A DNA stretch of 64,000 bases, from the NCBI GenBank assembly GCA_026005175.1, contig BPKO01000004.1:293397-357396 (forward strand), given 5' to 3'. The notes beneath the pieces are model-generated. The model was not told where the DNA came from and ran no database searches. It worked only from the letters and a program-made list of their open reading frames with translations. The translations under genes and the position numbers were made by a program. Numbering within the stretch: position 1 is the first letter of the stretch; each line of letters begins with the position of its first letter. Of the stretch, positions 51,853 through 60,576 are shown in pieces. This stretch comes from Candidatus Tectimicrobiota bacterium (GTDB lineage Bacteria > Tectomicrobia > Entotheonellia > Entotheonellales > Entotheonellaceae).

Positions 51853-52850
51853 CAGGCCGACTCCGGCGGGGCCGCGCCGTTGTCCAGCCGCTGCCCGGTG
51901 AGGTGAATGAACACGTCTTCCAGGGTGGGCTTGCCGTACGTCACGGCGTGGATGGCGTCGGCAAAGGCCTCCACCACGTCACGCACAAAGACGTGGCCGT
52001 TGGGAATTTCCAGGCGCAGGCTGTCGCCGATGAGCCGCGGCTCGTAACCAAAGCGGCTGCGGATGCGCGCCCCGAGGCCCTGCGGGTCGGGGGTAGCGAT
52101 GACCACCACGTCGCCGCCCACCTGCGCTTTGAGCGCCTCCGGGGGGCCCACGGCGACCAGGCGTCCCCGGTGCAGGATGCCCACCCGGTCGCAGCGCTCC
52201 GCTTCCTCCAGGATGTGGGTGGTGAGTAGCACGCTCACCCCTTCCGTGTCGCGCAGGTGCGCCAGGTAAGTGGCAAACTCTCGGCGCGCCCCGGGATCAA
52301 GCCCGCTGCTGGGCTCGTCCAGAAGCAAAAGGCGGGGCCGATGCAGGAGGGCCTTGGCCAGCTCCACGCGCCGCTGCAGGCCCCCCGACAGCGTCGCCAC
52401 CAGCTCGTGCAGGCGCTCGGCCAGCCCCAGGCGCTGCACCACCTGCTCGATGCGCCGGCGCAGGGCCTGCCCGCGCAAGCCGTAGAGGTGACCGTGGTGC
52501 CACAGGTTCTCGTACACGGTAAGGCGCACGTCAACACTGGGGTGCTGGAAGACGACCCCGAGCTGCGCTCGTACCGCCTGTGCCTGCTGAGGGATCTCGT
52601 AGCCCAGGAGCTGCACCCGTCCGGCGGTAGGCGGCAGCAGCGTGGCGAGAATGCGAAACAGCGTCGTCTTGCCACCGCCGTTGGGACCCAGAAGCGCGAA
52701 GATCTCTCCCGGCGCCACGCTGAGGGTAACGCCGGCCAGAGCCTGGCGCGTACCGTAGTACAGCTGCACGTCGTCGACGGCAACCACCGGCGTGGTGGCC
52801 TGCGTGGCGGCGACCGCGGTGCCTGCCGGGGCAGAAAAGCGGCTACTCAT
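51852..52850 (-). CDS. ABC transporter ATP-binding protein
   Basis: A 332-residue ATPase of the DrrA type. Walker A is GPNGGGKTT (G replaces the usual A), the signature is LSGGLQRRVELAKAL, Walker B is RLLLLDEPSSGLDP and the H-loop is LLTTHI. A C-terminal extension of about 90 residues ends GKPTLEDVFIHLTG, typical of exporters with ABC-2 permeases. Its start overlaps the stop of the split DUF983 gene by eight bases. Confidence 0.92.
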   Translation of the reverse strand: MSSRFSAPAGTAVAATQATTPVVAVDDVQLYYGTRQALAGVTLSVAPGEIFALLGPNGGGKTTLFRILATLLPPTAGRVQLLGYEIPQQAQAVRAQLGVVFQHPSVDVRLTVYENLWHHGHLYGLRGQALRRRIEQVVQRLGLAERLHELVATLSGGLQRRVELAKALLHRPRLLLLDEPSSGLDPGARREFATYLAHLRDTEGVSVLLTTHILEEAERCDRVGILHRGRLVAVGPPEALKAQVGGDVVVIATPDPQGLGARIRSRFGYEPRLIGDSLRLEIPNGHVFVRDVVEAFADAIHAVTYGKPTLEDVFIHLTGQRLDNGAAPPESA

Positions 52851-52984
52851 AAAAAGCTTCCTCGTCAGGATCGCAGAGGTAGTCGAGCCCCAGCCACAGG
52901 CCGCGCGCGTGGCGGAAGAACAGCAGCGGTAACCCCAGGGTCACCCCTGCCCCCAAGGCGAGCTGCACGGCCAGCGAGGCGGCG

Positions 52985-52994
52985 GCCCAGTGCG
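52985..52994. repeat. Left target-site duplication of the IS
   Basis: GCCCAGTGCG, identical to 54438-54447 on the other side of the element. Confidence 0.9.
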
Positions 52995-54437
52995 GGGTGT
53001 GCCTCCAAATTGTAGGGAGGCGGTCCATGACGTATCCTGTTGGAAACAGGCTCATTGTTGTCTTCAACAGGAGGCACGCCATGGACCACGCCCAGATCGT
53101 AGACCAGCTCATGCAGCACTGCAAGCAGGTGATCGATAAGATCTTGCACGCCCCAGACCTTCAGGGCATCGCCGCGGCCTCACTAGCCATCTTTGAGCGG
53201 ATGCGCGAGCTGGCCCATGCCCTGCTGCAAGCCAAGATCGACCTGGAGGCGCAGCGGCTCAAGAACCAGGCCCCAGAGCCCTGCTGTCCTGGCGCCACGA
53301 TGGCTTTTGTCCACACCCGCCTCGTGCAGCCGACGACCCTCTTTGGCCAGGTGGACGTCCCAGTGCGTACGTTTCGCTGCATGGGCTGCGGCACCACGGT
53401 GCGCCCCGATGATGCCCCGCTGGGGCTGCCAAGTAGCGGGGAATTCACCGATGACGTGCGTGCACTTTACACCCCCCTGGCGGCAGAGCTGCCCCACCGC
53501 GTCAGTAACGAGATCTTTGCCCGCTTTACCGGCGTTGAGCTGAGCTCGCACGGCGCCCAGGGCCTCATCGAGCGCAGTGCCACAGACCTTGGGCACTGGC
53601 AGGCCACCCAGGAAGCCCAACAGAGGCAGGCCGTGGCAGTGGCGCGGCAAGAGGACGCCTCCAGAGGGCGTCTGGAGATTGCCATGGACGGGGTCATGGC
53701 GCACATCGACGGGCGCTGGCAAGAAGCCAAAGTGGCCACCGTGGTGGTGCGCCGCCTGCCCCGGCACTCGCCCCGCCCTGTGCGGGGTGCCGTCCTGGCA
53801 CGGCGCTACGTCTGCGTGCTGGGCTCGGCTGAGGAGCTGGTAGAGCGGATCAAGCAGACGATCCGCCAAGCGGGCTGGGAAGCGATCCCCGTGGCCGAGA
53901 TTCTGGGCGACGGGGCGGCCTGGATCTGGACCGTGGCTGAGGCTCACTTCCCGGGCGTGCGCCAGACCTTGGACTACTACCATCTGAGCGAGCATTTCTA
54001 CGACGTGGCGCGCCTTCTGTATCCTGAGCAGCCCGAGGCAGCCAAGGCCTGGGTCGAGGCCAAGCTGGCGGCCTGTGTGCAGGACCGCGTAGGGGATGTG
54101 CTTGGCGCTTTGAGACGGCTGCGGCCCAGGCCGCCTGCGGCGCGCCAGGCGGTGAGGCAACTGATAGGGTATGTGGAGAACAATCGGCACCGCATCTGTT
54201 ACAAGGCGCCCTGGTACCAGGGGTTGGCCGTGGGGTCGGGAGCGGTGGAAGGGGCCTGTAAACACGTCATTCAAGCGCGGTTCAAGCGGGCCGGGATGCG
54301 CTGGAAGCGCCAGGGGTTCTTGCAGGTCCTGGCCTTACGCCTGGCGCGTTTGAACAACACCCTGGATGCCTTTTGGGCCAGTCGGGGTCTGCCGGTGCAG
54401 GCAGCCGCATGACCACCTACAAAATGGAGGCACACCC
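52995..54437 (+). mobile_element. Insertion sequence, ISKra4-like, 1443 bp
   Basis: Terminal inverted repeats of 22 bases (52995-53016 and 54416-54437, 20 of 22 matching, beginning GGGTGTGCCTCC) flank one transposase gene. Exact 10-bp direct repeats of target sequence border the element. The unaltered duplication and the exactly restorable host gene show a recent insertion. Confidence 0.93.
53081..54412 (+). CDS. ISKra4-family transposase
   Basis: A 443-residue transposase. An N-terminal zinc-binding part (FRCMGCGTTVRPDDAPLGLP) is followed by a DDE-type core. The first acidic residue is in LEIAMDGVMAHIDGRW and the second in ILGDGAAWIWTVAEAHFPG with QTLDYYHLSEH. The last is near AVGSGAVEGACKHVIQARFK with RAGMRWKRQG. 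These are hallmarks of ISKra4 transposases. AACAGGAGG precedes the ATG at 53081. It is intact, in contrast to many other genes here, so the element may be active. Confidence 0.92.
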   Translation: MDHAQIVDQLMQHCKQVIDKILHAPDLQGIAAASLAIFERMRELAHALLQAKIDLEAQRLKNQAPEPCCPGATMAFVHTRLVQPTTLFGQVDVPVRTFRCMGCGTTVRPDDAPLGLPSSGEFTDDVRALYTPLAAELPHRVSNEIFARFTGVELSSHGAQGLIERSATDLGHWQATQEAQQRQAVAVARQEDASRGRLEIAMDGVMAHIDGRWQEAKVATVVVRRLPRHSPRPVRGAVLARRYVCVLGSAEELVERIKQTIRQAGWEAIPVAEILGDGAAWIWTVAEAHFPGVRQTLDYYHLSEHFYDVARLLYPEQPEAAKAWVEAKLAACVQDRVGDVLGALRRLRPRPPAARQAVRQLIGYVENNRHRICYKAPWYQGLAVGSGAVEGACKHVIQARFKRAGMRWKRQGFLQVLALRLARLNNTLDAFWASRGLPVQAAA

Positions 54438-54447
54438 GCCCAGTGCG
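54438..54447. repeat. Right target-site duplication of the IS
   Basis: GCCCAGTGCG, identical to 52985-52994. Confidence 0.9.
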
Positions 54448-54689
54448 CCAGGGCCAGGGTGGCGCCAACGGCCACGAGCACCGCCACGCCGTAGTTGATG
54501 TACATAGCCCCGAGGAAGTAGCCGGGCTCACGGGCAAAGCGCAAGCCGCAGGCGCTACAGCGCTCGTGCATGGCAAACCAGCCGCGAAAGAGCGTCCGCT
54601 CCCCGCAGCGCGGGCAGCGCAGGCGCACCCCCCGGCTCAGCAGGCGCAGAGCGCGCCGCATCCCCCTTTCCTGCGACGCCACCGCTCCC

Positions 54690-55118
54690 TCACGCGCCGG
54701 GGTAGAGTTGGTAGAGCATGAGGTAAATGACCACCCCGGTTACCGAGACGTAGAGCCACAGGGGCAGCGTCCAGCGTGCCAGGCGCCGGTGGCGCCACCA
54801 CTGGGCGCGCAGGGCGCGCACCAGCGTAGTGCCCGCCAGCGGCACCACGGCTGCCGCGAGCACGGTGTGGGAAATGAGAATGGCAAAATACACCAAGCGC
54901 ACCGGCCCCTGTCCCGGGAAGGGCTTTGACCCCACCTGGGCGTGATACGTGAGATAGGAAGCAAGAAAAAGCACCGAGGTGGCGCAGGCGGCAAGCATAC
55001 ACCCCCGGTGCACGGCCACCCGCTGCCGGCGGATGGCGACAAAGCCGGCACTCAGCAGCACGGCACTGGCGCTGTTGAGCACGGCGTTGAGCAGGGGCAA
55101 AGCAGTAAGCGTGCGCAT
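54690..55118 (-). CDS. DUF420 membrane protein
   Basis: A 142-residue protein with four hydrophobic spans. It has the DUF420 pattern: LPLLNAVLNSASAVLLSAGF, VHRGCMLAACATSVLFLASY, then PVRLVYFAILISHTVLAAAV and LARWTLPLWLYVSVTGVVIY. Conserved histidines occur in VHRG and ISHT. DUF420 (CtaM/YozB-like) proteins are involved in assembly of haem-copper oxidases. It lies between the DUF983 gene and oxidase subunit IV. Confidence 0.88.
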   Translation of the reverse strand: MRTLTALPLLNAVLNSASAVLLSAGFVAIRRQRVAVHRGCMLAACATSVLFLASYLTYHAQVGSKPFPGQGPVRLVYFAILISHTVLAAAVVPLAGTTLVRALRAQWWRHRRLARWTLPLWLYVSVTGVVIYLMLYQLYPGA

Positions 55119-55133
55119 GCCGCGGCTGCCGCC

Positions 55134-55451
55134 TCAGCGGTGCTGTTCTACCTGCGGCGCCTGCACGCTGGTGCGGTGCTCCACCGCCCCCAGGTCGGGA
55201 AGCAGCATGAAGACCAGAAAGGCGCAAATGAGCAGCGGCGTCAGGGCAATCACCCCCAGGGTGACGCGCTCGAACTTCAAGTGCATGAAGTACAGGGCCA
55301 CCAGCGACGCCTTCGACAGGGCCATCCCAACCAGGAGGATGCCTTTGGCCAGGGTAGTAAGCGGCAAAATGGCCACCACGATCTCGGCGATGGTTAGCAC
55401 CAGCAGCCAGAACCACACGCCCATGTAGTTGGGTTCGCGATGCTCCGCCAT
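55134..55451 (-). CDS. Cytochrome c oxidase subunit IV
   Basis: A 105-residue protein with three hydrophobic spans, beginning MAEHREPNYMGVWFWLLVLT. The middle part KASLVALYFMHLKFE is the hallmark of prokaryotic subunit IV (CtaF/COX4_pro). The ATG at 55451 lies within the usual spacing after the subunit III gene on the same strand. Subunit IV stabilises the oxidase complex. Confidence 0.9.
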   Translation of the reverse strand: MAEHREPNYMGVWFWLLVLTIAEIVVAILPLTTLAKGILLVGMALSKASLVALYFMHLKFERVTLGVIALTPLLICAFLVFMLLPDLGAVEHRTSVQAPQVEQHR

Positions 55452-55462
55452 AGGAAACACCC

Positions 55463-56074
55463 TCACAGGAGGTAAACGAACGTAAAGACCATGATCCACA
55501 CCAAGTCAACGAAGTGCCAGTACAGCCCGGCAATCTCGACAGGGTGGTAGTTGTGGCCGTTGAACTTCCCGTTCCAGCCCAGGGCGAGAATGCACAGGAG
55601 ATACCCTACCCCGCCTAGAACGTGCATGCCGTGAAAGCCGGTGATGATGAAAAACGTGGTACCAAAGAGCGACGCCCCCCAGGGATTGCCCGACAGGGTA
55701 AGGCCGCTGTGGATGAGGTGCGTCCACTCGTAGGCCTGAAGCCCGAGAAAGATCGCCCCTCCCAGGATGGTGAGGCCGATGAACCGGCGAAAGCCGGCAA
55801 GATCGTCGTGCCGGGCCGCCGAGAGGCCCTTGACCATGGTGACGCTGCTGCAAATGAGCAGGAAGGTCATGAAAGCCGTCATGTTGATGCCCAGCACGTC
55901 GGCGGGGTGCGGCCAGTCGGCACTGGCAAAACGCACCGCCCCGTAGGCGGCCAGCAGGGTGCCAAAAGTCATGGCGTCCCCGACCAGGAAGATCCACATG
56001 CCCAGCTTGCCCCAGCTCTCCGGGGTGAGCGGGGACTCAAAAGGCTCGAGGCGCGCGGTCGCCGTCTCGCTCAC
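55463..56074 (-). CDS. ctaE: Cytochrome c oxidase subunit III
   Basis: A 203-residue subunit III with five hydrophobic spans. Recognisable parts are SWGKLGMWIFLVGDAMTFGT, LGLQAYEWTHLI, FFIITGFHGMHVLGGVGYLL and the C-terminal WHFVDLVWIMVFTFVYLL. The GTG at 56074 was chosen for its AAAGGAG site. A second, divergent subunit III gene lies directly upstream. Confidence 0.9.
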   Translation of the reverse strand: MSETATARLEPFESPLTPESWGKLGMWIFLVGDAMTFGTLLAAYGAVRFASADWPHPADVLGINMTAFMTFLLICSSVTMVKGLSAARHDDLAGFRRFIGLTILGGAIFLGLQAYEWTHLIHSGLTLSGNPWGASLFGTTFFIITGFHGMHVLGGVGYLLCILALGWNGKFNGHNYHPVEIAGLYWHFVDLVWIMVFTFVYLL

Positions 56075-56093
56075 GGTGCGCTCTCCTTTCTGT

Positions 56094-56792
56094 CTAGGCA
56101 AGGTACACGAGCGTATAGAGAACCGGCCACAGGCCGACGACGTAATACCAGTACATGCCGCATAGTGTCAGGCCGGTGCTGGGGAGCGCCATACGGCCTC
56201 GCCAGGCACGCAGCGTAACGCCCAGCAACCACAGGACGGCCCCGCAGACGTGCAGGGCGTGGCAGCCAATCAGGGTGTAGAACGTGGCGCCGTAGACGCC
56301 TGAAGCCAGGGTGAGGCCGAAGCCAAGCAGGCGCATCCACTCGTAGCCCTGCACCAGCAAGAAGGTGACGCCCAGCAGGGCCGTAAGCCCAAGGCCGTGC
56401 AGCAGGCGACGCAGCAGGCCACGCCGTGCCGCCTGCTGCGCCTGCCACATGGTATAGGCGCTGGCGAGCAGCACCAGGGTGTTGAGGCCGGTGACGCCCA
56501 CCGGCAAGCGGGGCATCGCCGGCGGCGGCCAAGCCTCACTGGCGACGCGAAAGACGAGGAACGTGCCAATAAGGCCGGCAAAAAACATCGTCTCGGCCCC
56601 GAGAAAAACGAGCATCCCCAAGCAGGCATTGCTCAGAGGCGGGCGAAAGGCGTCCTCGTCGCCGTGGTGGTCTCCCCAATCATCGCCTCCCGGCGGCTCG
56701 GGCACCCGCGGTGGCGGCCCTTGCGGGCGCACCCGCAAGGGCCGCCGTCGCACCTCGGGAGGTGCTGTGCTGGCAAAGCGCAGGTAAGTCAT
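56094..56792 (-). CDS. Second cytochrome c oxidase subunit III-like protein
   Basis: A 232-residue paralogue of subunit III. It has a long, proline- and arginine-rich N-terminal extension (about residues 10-45), then spans with LGMLVFLGAETMFFAGLIGT, LLVQGYEWMRLLGFGLTL, FYTLIGCHALHVCGAVLWLL and CGMYWYYVVGLWPVLYTLVY. The histidine and glutamate positions of the family are kept. Two adjacent subunit III genes are unusual; they may form a heterodimer or correspond to a split or duplicated subunit. Confidence 0.87.
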   Translation of the reverse strand: MTYLRFASTAPPEVRRRPLRVRPQGPPPRVPEPPGGDDWGDHHGDEDAFRPPLSNACLGMLVFLGAETMFFAGLIGTFLVFRVASEAWPPPAMPRLPVGVTGLNTLVLLASAYTMWQAQQAARRGLLRRLLHGLGLTALLGVTFLLVQGYEWMRLLGFGLTLASGVYGATFYTLIGCHALHVCGAVLWLLGVTLRAWRGRMALPSTGLTLCGMYWYYVVGLWPVLYTLVYLA

Positions 56793-56813
56793 GGAACGTC
56801 TCCTTGCCGACGC

Positions 56814-56921
56814 TCACCGCATGAGGATCACGCCCAGCGCGGCGGCAAAAAGCAAGAGCATCACGCCCACCAATACGACAACGAGCCGCCGGTTCTGGCG
56901 CTGAGAGGCTTCTGCCGGCAT
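56814..56921 (-). CDS. 35-residue single-span membrane protein
   Basis: A short frame of 36 codons that starts MPAEASQRQNRRLVVVLVGV and continues as one hydrophobic segment ending in GVILMR. The charged start and the single span resemble small extra subunits of haem-copper oxidases. It lies neatly between the subunit III-like gene and the haem O synthase gene, three bases after the latter's stop. Supported by position and composition only. Confidence 0.6.
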   Translation of the reverse strand: MPAEASQRQNRRLVVVLVGVMLLLFAAALGVILMR

Positions 56922-56924
56922 CTG

Positions 56925-57827
56925 CTAGGGCCCGACTTTGTCCAAGGCCATCACCAAATACACCAGCGGCAAGTAGAGCAGCGAGGCAAACAGCAGGCGC
57001 CGTGCTGCCGCCGTCGTGCGGGTCCAGGCCAGGTGCACGCCGCAGCCGAGAAACATCAGCCCGAGAAGAAATGCCACCACGAAGTACAGCCGGCCCGACA
57101 GTCCCATGAGCGTGGGCAGCGAGCCCACGGCCAGCAAGGCCAAGCAATTGGTGACCACCTGGCGGCCGGTACTGTGGCCGTCGGGATGCACCACCGGCAG
57201 CAGCCGCACGCCGGCTCGCGCGAATTCGTCGCGGTAAAGCCAGGCAATCGCCAGCGCGTGCGGCAGTTGCCACAGGAAAAGAATGGCAAACAGCACCAAA
57301 GCCCCGCGGCCAAGGCTGCCCCGTGCTGCCACCCAGCCCGCCACCGGCGGCAGCGCTCCGGGAATGGCACCCACCAAGCTACACAGCGGTGTTTTGAGCT
57401 TCAGCGGCGTATACCAGCAAAGGTACGTCGCCGTGGTCAGCGCCGTGACCAGCGCCGGCAGCGGCCCCACCACCACAGCAAGGTAGCCCAGGCCAGCCAT
57501 GGTCAGCGCCAAGCCAAAACACAGCGCCGGCAACGGCTGCAGGCGACCGTCGGGCAGCGGCCGCGACTGCGTACGCGGCATGAGGGCATCGGTTTCTCGC
57601 TCCAGGTACTGGTTGAGCGCCAGCGAGCCTCCCGCCGCCAGAGCAATGCCCACCAGCAGGTGGGCCATACGGCCCCACGCCGCCCCTCCCACGGTGCCCA
57701 TGTAGAAGCCCACCGCGGTAACCGCCAGGACCATCGTCAGCAGGCGCGGCTTGGTCAAAGCCACGTAATCGCTCAGGCGTTGCCAGGCCGCAACGCGCAC
57801 CGTACTCAGCGAGGCCATGGGCATCAT
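56925..57827 (-). CDS. ctaB: Protoheme IX farnesyltransferase (haem O synthase)
   Basis: A 300-residue membrane enzyme that adds a farnesyl group to haem b. The prenyl-diphosphate site is NQYLERETDALMPRTQSRPL (about 87-106) with the acidic pattern N-x4-E-x-D-x2-M. A second loop, WYTPLKLKTPLCSLVGAIPG, is typical of CtaB. About eight spans follow. Its start overlaps the end of the haem A synthase gene by four bases. Confidence 0.95.
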   Translation of the reverse strand: MMPMASLSTVRVAAWQRLSDYVALTKPRLLTMVLAVTAVGFYMGTVGGAAWGRMAHLLVGIALAAGGSLALNQYLERETDALMPRTQSRPLPDGRLQPLPALCFGLALTMAGLGYLAVVVGPLPALVTALTTATYLCWYTPLKLKTPLCSLVGAIPGALPPVAGWVAARGSLGRGALVLFAILFLWQLPHALAIAWLYRDEFARAGVRLLPVVHPDGHSTGRQVVTNCLALLAVGSLPTLMGLSGRLYFVVAFLLGLMFLGCGVHLAWTRTTAAARRLLFASLLYLPLVYLVMALDKVGP

Positions 57828-58774
57828 GCCGTCACCCGTTCAGGTAAAGCGACCGCCCTAGCCGGCCGCAGGCGATAGAGACGCAGCGTCAGCACCAGGC
57901 TCGTCGCCAGCAGCGCTGCCCCCGTGACCACATGGGCAGTCGTAGGGAGCACCGCCCGGCGCGTCCACACGATCAGCGCCCCCAGCCCGAGCTGCGCAAG
58001 CAGCAGCGCGAGCAAGCCCAGCGCCGGCCGCTGCAGCCACCGCTCGCCACGCCCTGTCTCCCGCATACGCACCACCGTCCACACCACCCCGCTGGCCACC
58101 AGCAGCGCCCCCACCCGATGCAGGAAGTGCACGGTCACCCCAGGAGAGGTCAGCGGCGGCACCAGGCGCCCAAAAGCCAGCGGGAAGTCGGGAATCGCCA
58201 GCCCCGCCCCCAGGTGACGCACCAAGGCGCCAAGCAGCAGCTGCACGTAGACCAGCACCGTGGTCAGCACCGCCACCAGGCGCAGCGACGGCCCTCCCGC
58301 TTCCTGCCATCTCGCCTGCGGAGCTTGCCAGCTCGGCGCCGTGCACACCGCCAGGCTCACCACCAGACACAGAAACGCCTGCGCCAGGCAGGCATGGGCC
58401 ACGGAAACCGCGGTGGGCAAGCGCAGCAACACCGTCAGCCCGCCCAGCAATCCCTGCACGAGCACCGCCAGCACCGCGCCCCACGCCAGGCGGCGCACCC
58501 AGGGGCGCGGCTCCCAGCGCTGCATGGCCAAGGCCAAGGCCACCGTAAGCAGCCCGACAAACGCCGCCACCAGGCGGTGGCCGTGCTCAAACAGCACCCC
58601 GCCCTGCATGGGCGGAAACACCTGGCCAAACGACAGGGGCCAGTCCGGCACCGCCAGCCCTGACCCAGTGCTCGTCACCAAGGCACCCGCCGCGATCAGC
58701 CCCAGGGTCGCAGCGGCCGTCACCACGGCAAAGCGGTGCAGCCACCGCGGCGGCACCTGCGACGCCGGCATCAA
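57824..58774 (-). CDS. ctaA: Haem A synthase
   Basis: A 316-residue COX15/CtaA-type membrane enzyme that oxidises the C8 methyl group of haem o. It is an internal duplication. Each half carries a conserved GSGLAVPDWPLSFGQVFPPM- or GAGLAIPDFPLAFGRLVPP-type loop and two histidines (FEHGHRLVA and VHFLHRVGA; VAHACLAQ and PTTAHVVTG). The start is coupled by four bases to the end of the subunit I gene. Confidence 0.95.
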   Translation of the reverse strand: MMPASQVPPRWLHRFAVVTAAATLGLIAAGALVTSTGSGLAVPDWPLSFGQVFPPMQGGVLFEHGHRLVAAFVGLLTVALALAMQRWEPRPWVRRLAWGAVLAVLVQGLLGGLTVLLRLPTAVSVAHACLAQAFLCLVVSLAVCTAPSWQAPQARWQEAGGPSLRLVAVLTTVLVYVQLLLGALVRHLGAGLAIPDFPLAFGRLVPPLTSPGVTVHFLHRVGALLVASGVVWTVVRMRETGRGERWLQRPALGLLALLLAQLGLGALIVWTRRAVLPTTAHVVTGAALLATSLVLTLRLYRLRPARAVALPERVTA

Positions 58775-60546
58775 CCGTGCCCTCCTGCCGAGGCCACCTC
58801 CACGCGCCGCGTCTGCGGCAGCCAGTCCTCCGCCACCTCCGGCGAGCTATACTCGTACGGCCCGCGGTACACCACCGGCGCGGTGAGAAAGTTGCCGTGG
58901 GGCGGTGGCGACGGCGCCGTCCACTCCAGGGTGTTGGCTTGCCAGGGGTTCTCGCTGGCGCGGCGGCCGAAAAAGAGCGACCAAAGGAAGTTGGCCAGGA
59001 AGAAAAGCTGCGATGCCCCCAGGCACAGCGCCATCACCGAGATGAAGACGTTGATGCCCTGCAAGGGCTCCAGGAACTCGTAGTGCAGCGGGTTGTAAAT
59101 GCGCCGCATGTGCCCACCCACCCCCAGGAAGTGCATGGGGAAAAAGGTGAGGTTGAAGAAGACGAAAGTAAGGAAGAAGTGGATCTTCCCCAGCGTTTCG
59201 TTGAGCATGCGGCCGAACATCTTGGGGAACCAGTAGTAAATGGCGGCAAAGATGCCAAAAATGATCCCTGCCACCACGTAGTGGATATGGGCTACGATGT
59301 AATACGTGTCGTGGATGAAAATATCCACCGGCGTCGAGGCCATGAAAATACCGCTCAGGCCACCGATGGTAAAGAGGAAGACGAAGCCCAAGGCGAAGAG
59401 CATGGGGGTGGGGAAGCGGATGGAGCCGCCCCACAAGGTTCCGAGCCAGTTGAAGGTCTTGATCGCCGAGGGCACGGCAATGATCATTGTGGTCAGGGTA
59501 AAGGCGGTGCCCAGGGCTGGGTCCATGCCGCTCTGGAACATGTGGTGGCCCCACACGATCCACGACAGAAAGGCGATGGCGATCATCGAGTAGACCATGG
59601 CGCGGTAGCCAAAGATGGGCTTGCGCGCGAACACCGGCAGGATTTCCGAGGTCACCCCCATGGCCGGCAGCACCAGGATGTAGACTTCGGGGTGGCCGAA
59701 GAACCAGAAAAGGTGCTGCCACAGCAGCGGATCGCCGCCGCCTTCGGGGAGGAAGAAGTGGGTGCCAAAGAGGCGGTCAAAGAGCAGCATGCCCAGGGCG
59801 GCGGTGAGCACCGGGAAAGCCAGCAGCAGCAGGATCGAGACGATGAAAATGGCCCACACGATCAGCGGCAGCCGGAACCAGGTCATGCCCGGTGCCCGCA
59901 TGTTGACGATGGTGGTGATGTAGTTGATGGAGCCCATGAGGGAGGAAAAGCCCAGGATGATGAGGCTGATGCACCACAGGTTCACCCCCCACGGGCCGGC
60001 CACCCCCAGGTAGTCGGGCACGGCCGCCAGCGGCGAGTAGCTCGTCCAGCCGGCTGCCGCCGCTCCCCCGGGAACAAAGAACGACAACAAAATAAGGATG
60101 TACGCCGGCACTGCCGTCCAGAACGACAGCATGTTGAGGGTGGGAAAGGCCATGTCGCGGGCGCCGATCATGATCGGCACCAAGAAGTTGCCAAAGGCCC
60201 CCACCATGATCGGCACCACCACGAAAAAGATCATGATGGTGGCGTGCATGGAGAACAGCGCGTTGTAAAACTCCGAGGTGATGGTCCCGTAAGGCAGGGT
60301 CTGTGCCAGCCACGAGTCCCCGTCCCAGAACTCCTCCGAGAAGAGCCCGGTGATGGGCAGCGGCGTCTCCGGCCAGCCCAGCTGCCAGCGGATCATCATC
60401 GCCAGCAGCCCGCCGACGATGAGCATCACCAGTCCGGCGAAGAGAAACTGCCGGCCGATCATCTTGTGGTCTTTAGAAAAGATATAGTGGCGCACGAACC
60501 CTTCGCGCTCGTGTTCCGCGTGCACTGCGGCACCTGCCTCGCTCAT
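58771..60546 (-). CDS. ctaD: Cytochrome c oxidase subunit I
   Basis: A 591-residue haem-copper oxidase catalytic subunit with about twelve or more spans. HLFWFFGHPEVYILVLPAMG contains the Cu-B histidine, the glutamate of the D-channel and the cross-linked tyrosine; WGHHMFQSGM holds the Cu-B histidine pair; HIHYVVAG carries haem-binding histidines. HPEVY indicates an A1-type oxidase. It reduces oxygen to water and pumps protons. Confidence 0.97.
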   Translation of the reverse strand: MSEAGAAVHAEHEREGFVRHYIFSKDHKMIGRQFLFAGLVMLIVGGLLAMMIRWQLGWPETPLPITGLFSEEFWDGDSWLAQTLPYGTITSEFYNALFSMHATIMIFFVVVPIMVGAFGNFLVPIMIGARDMAFPTLNMLSFWTAVPAYILILLSFFVPGGAAAAGWTSYSPLAAVPDYLGVAGPWGVNLWCISLIILGFSSLMGSINYITTIVNMRAPGMTWFRLPLIVWAIFIVSILLLLAFPVLTAALGMLLFDRLFGTHFFLPEGGGDPLLWQHLFWFFGHPEVYILVLPAMGVTSEILPVFARKPIFGYRAMVYSMIAIAFLSWIVWGHHMFQSGMDPALGTAFTLTTMIIAVPSAIKTFNWLGTLWGGSIRFPTPMLFALGFVFLFTIGGLSGIFMASTPVDIFIHDTYYIVAHIHYVVAGIIFGIFAAIYYWFPKMFGRMLNETLGKIHFFLTFVFFNLTFFPMHFLGVGGHMRRIYNPLHYEFLEPLQGINVFISVMALCLGASQLFFLANFLWSLFFGRRASENPWQANTLEWTAPSPPPHGNFLTAPVVYRGPYEYSSPEVAEDWLPQTRRVEVASAGGHG

Positions 60547-60576
60547 GGCGCTCCCTTTCCCGCTACGCTTCCGCTG

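Larger units (their letters stand above)
52843..54661 (-). pseudogene. DUF983 protein gene interrupted by the IS element
   Basis: The 5' part (54661-54438) encodes MRRALRLLSRGVRLRCPRCG with two CxxC knuckles (CPRC, CSAC) and a first membrane span. The 3' part (52994-52843) encodes a second span and ends LDYLCDPDEEAFYE. Removing the IS and one copy of the 10-bp target duplication joins the halves exactly in frame, reading through ALAHWAAASLAVQLALG. DUF983 genes are often found beside haem-copper oxidase genes, as here. The ATG at 54661 has AGGAAAGG upstream. In the present state only a truncated protein could be made. Confidence 0.88.
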
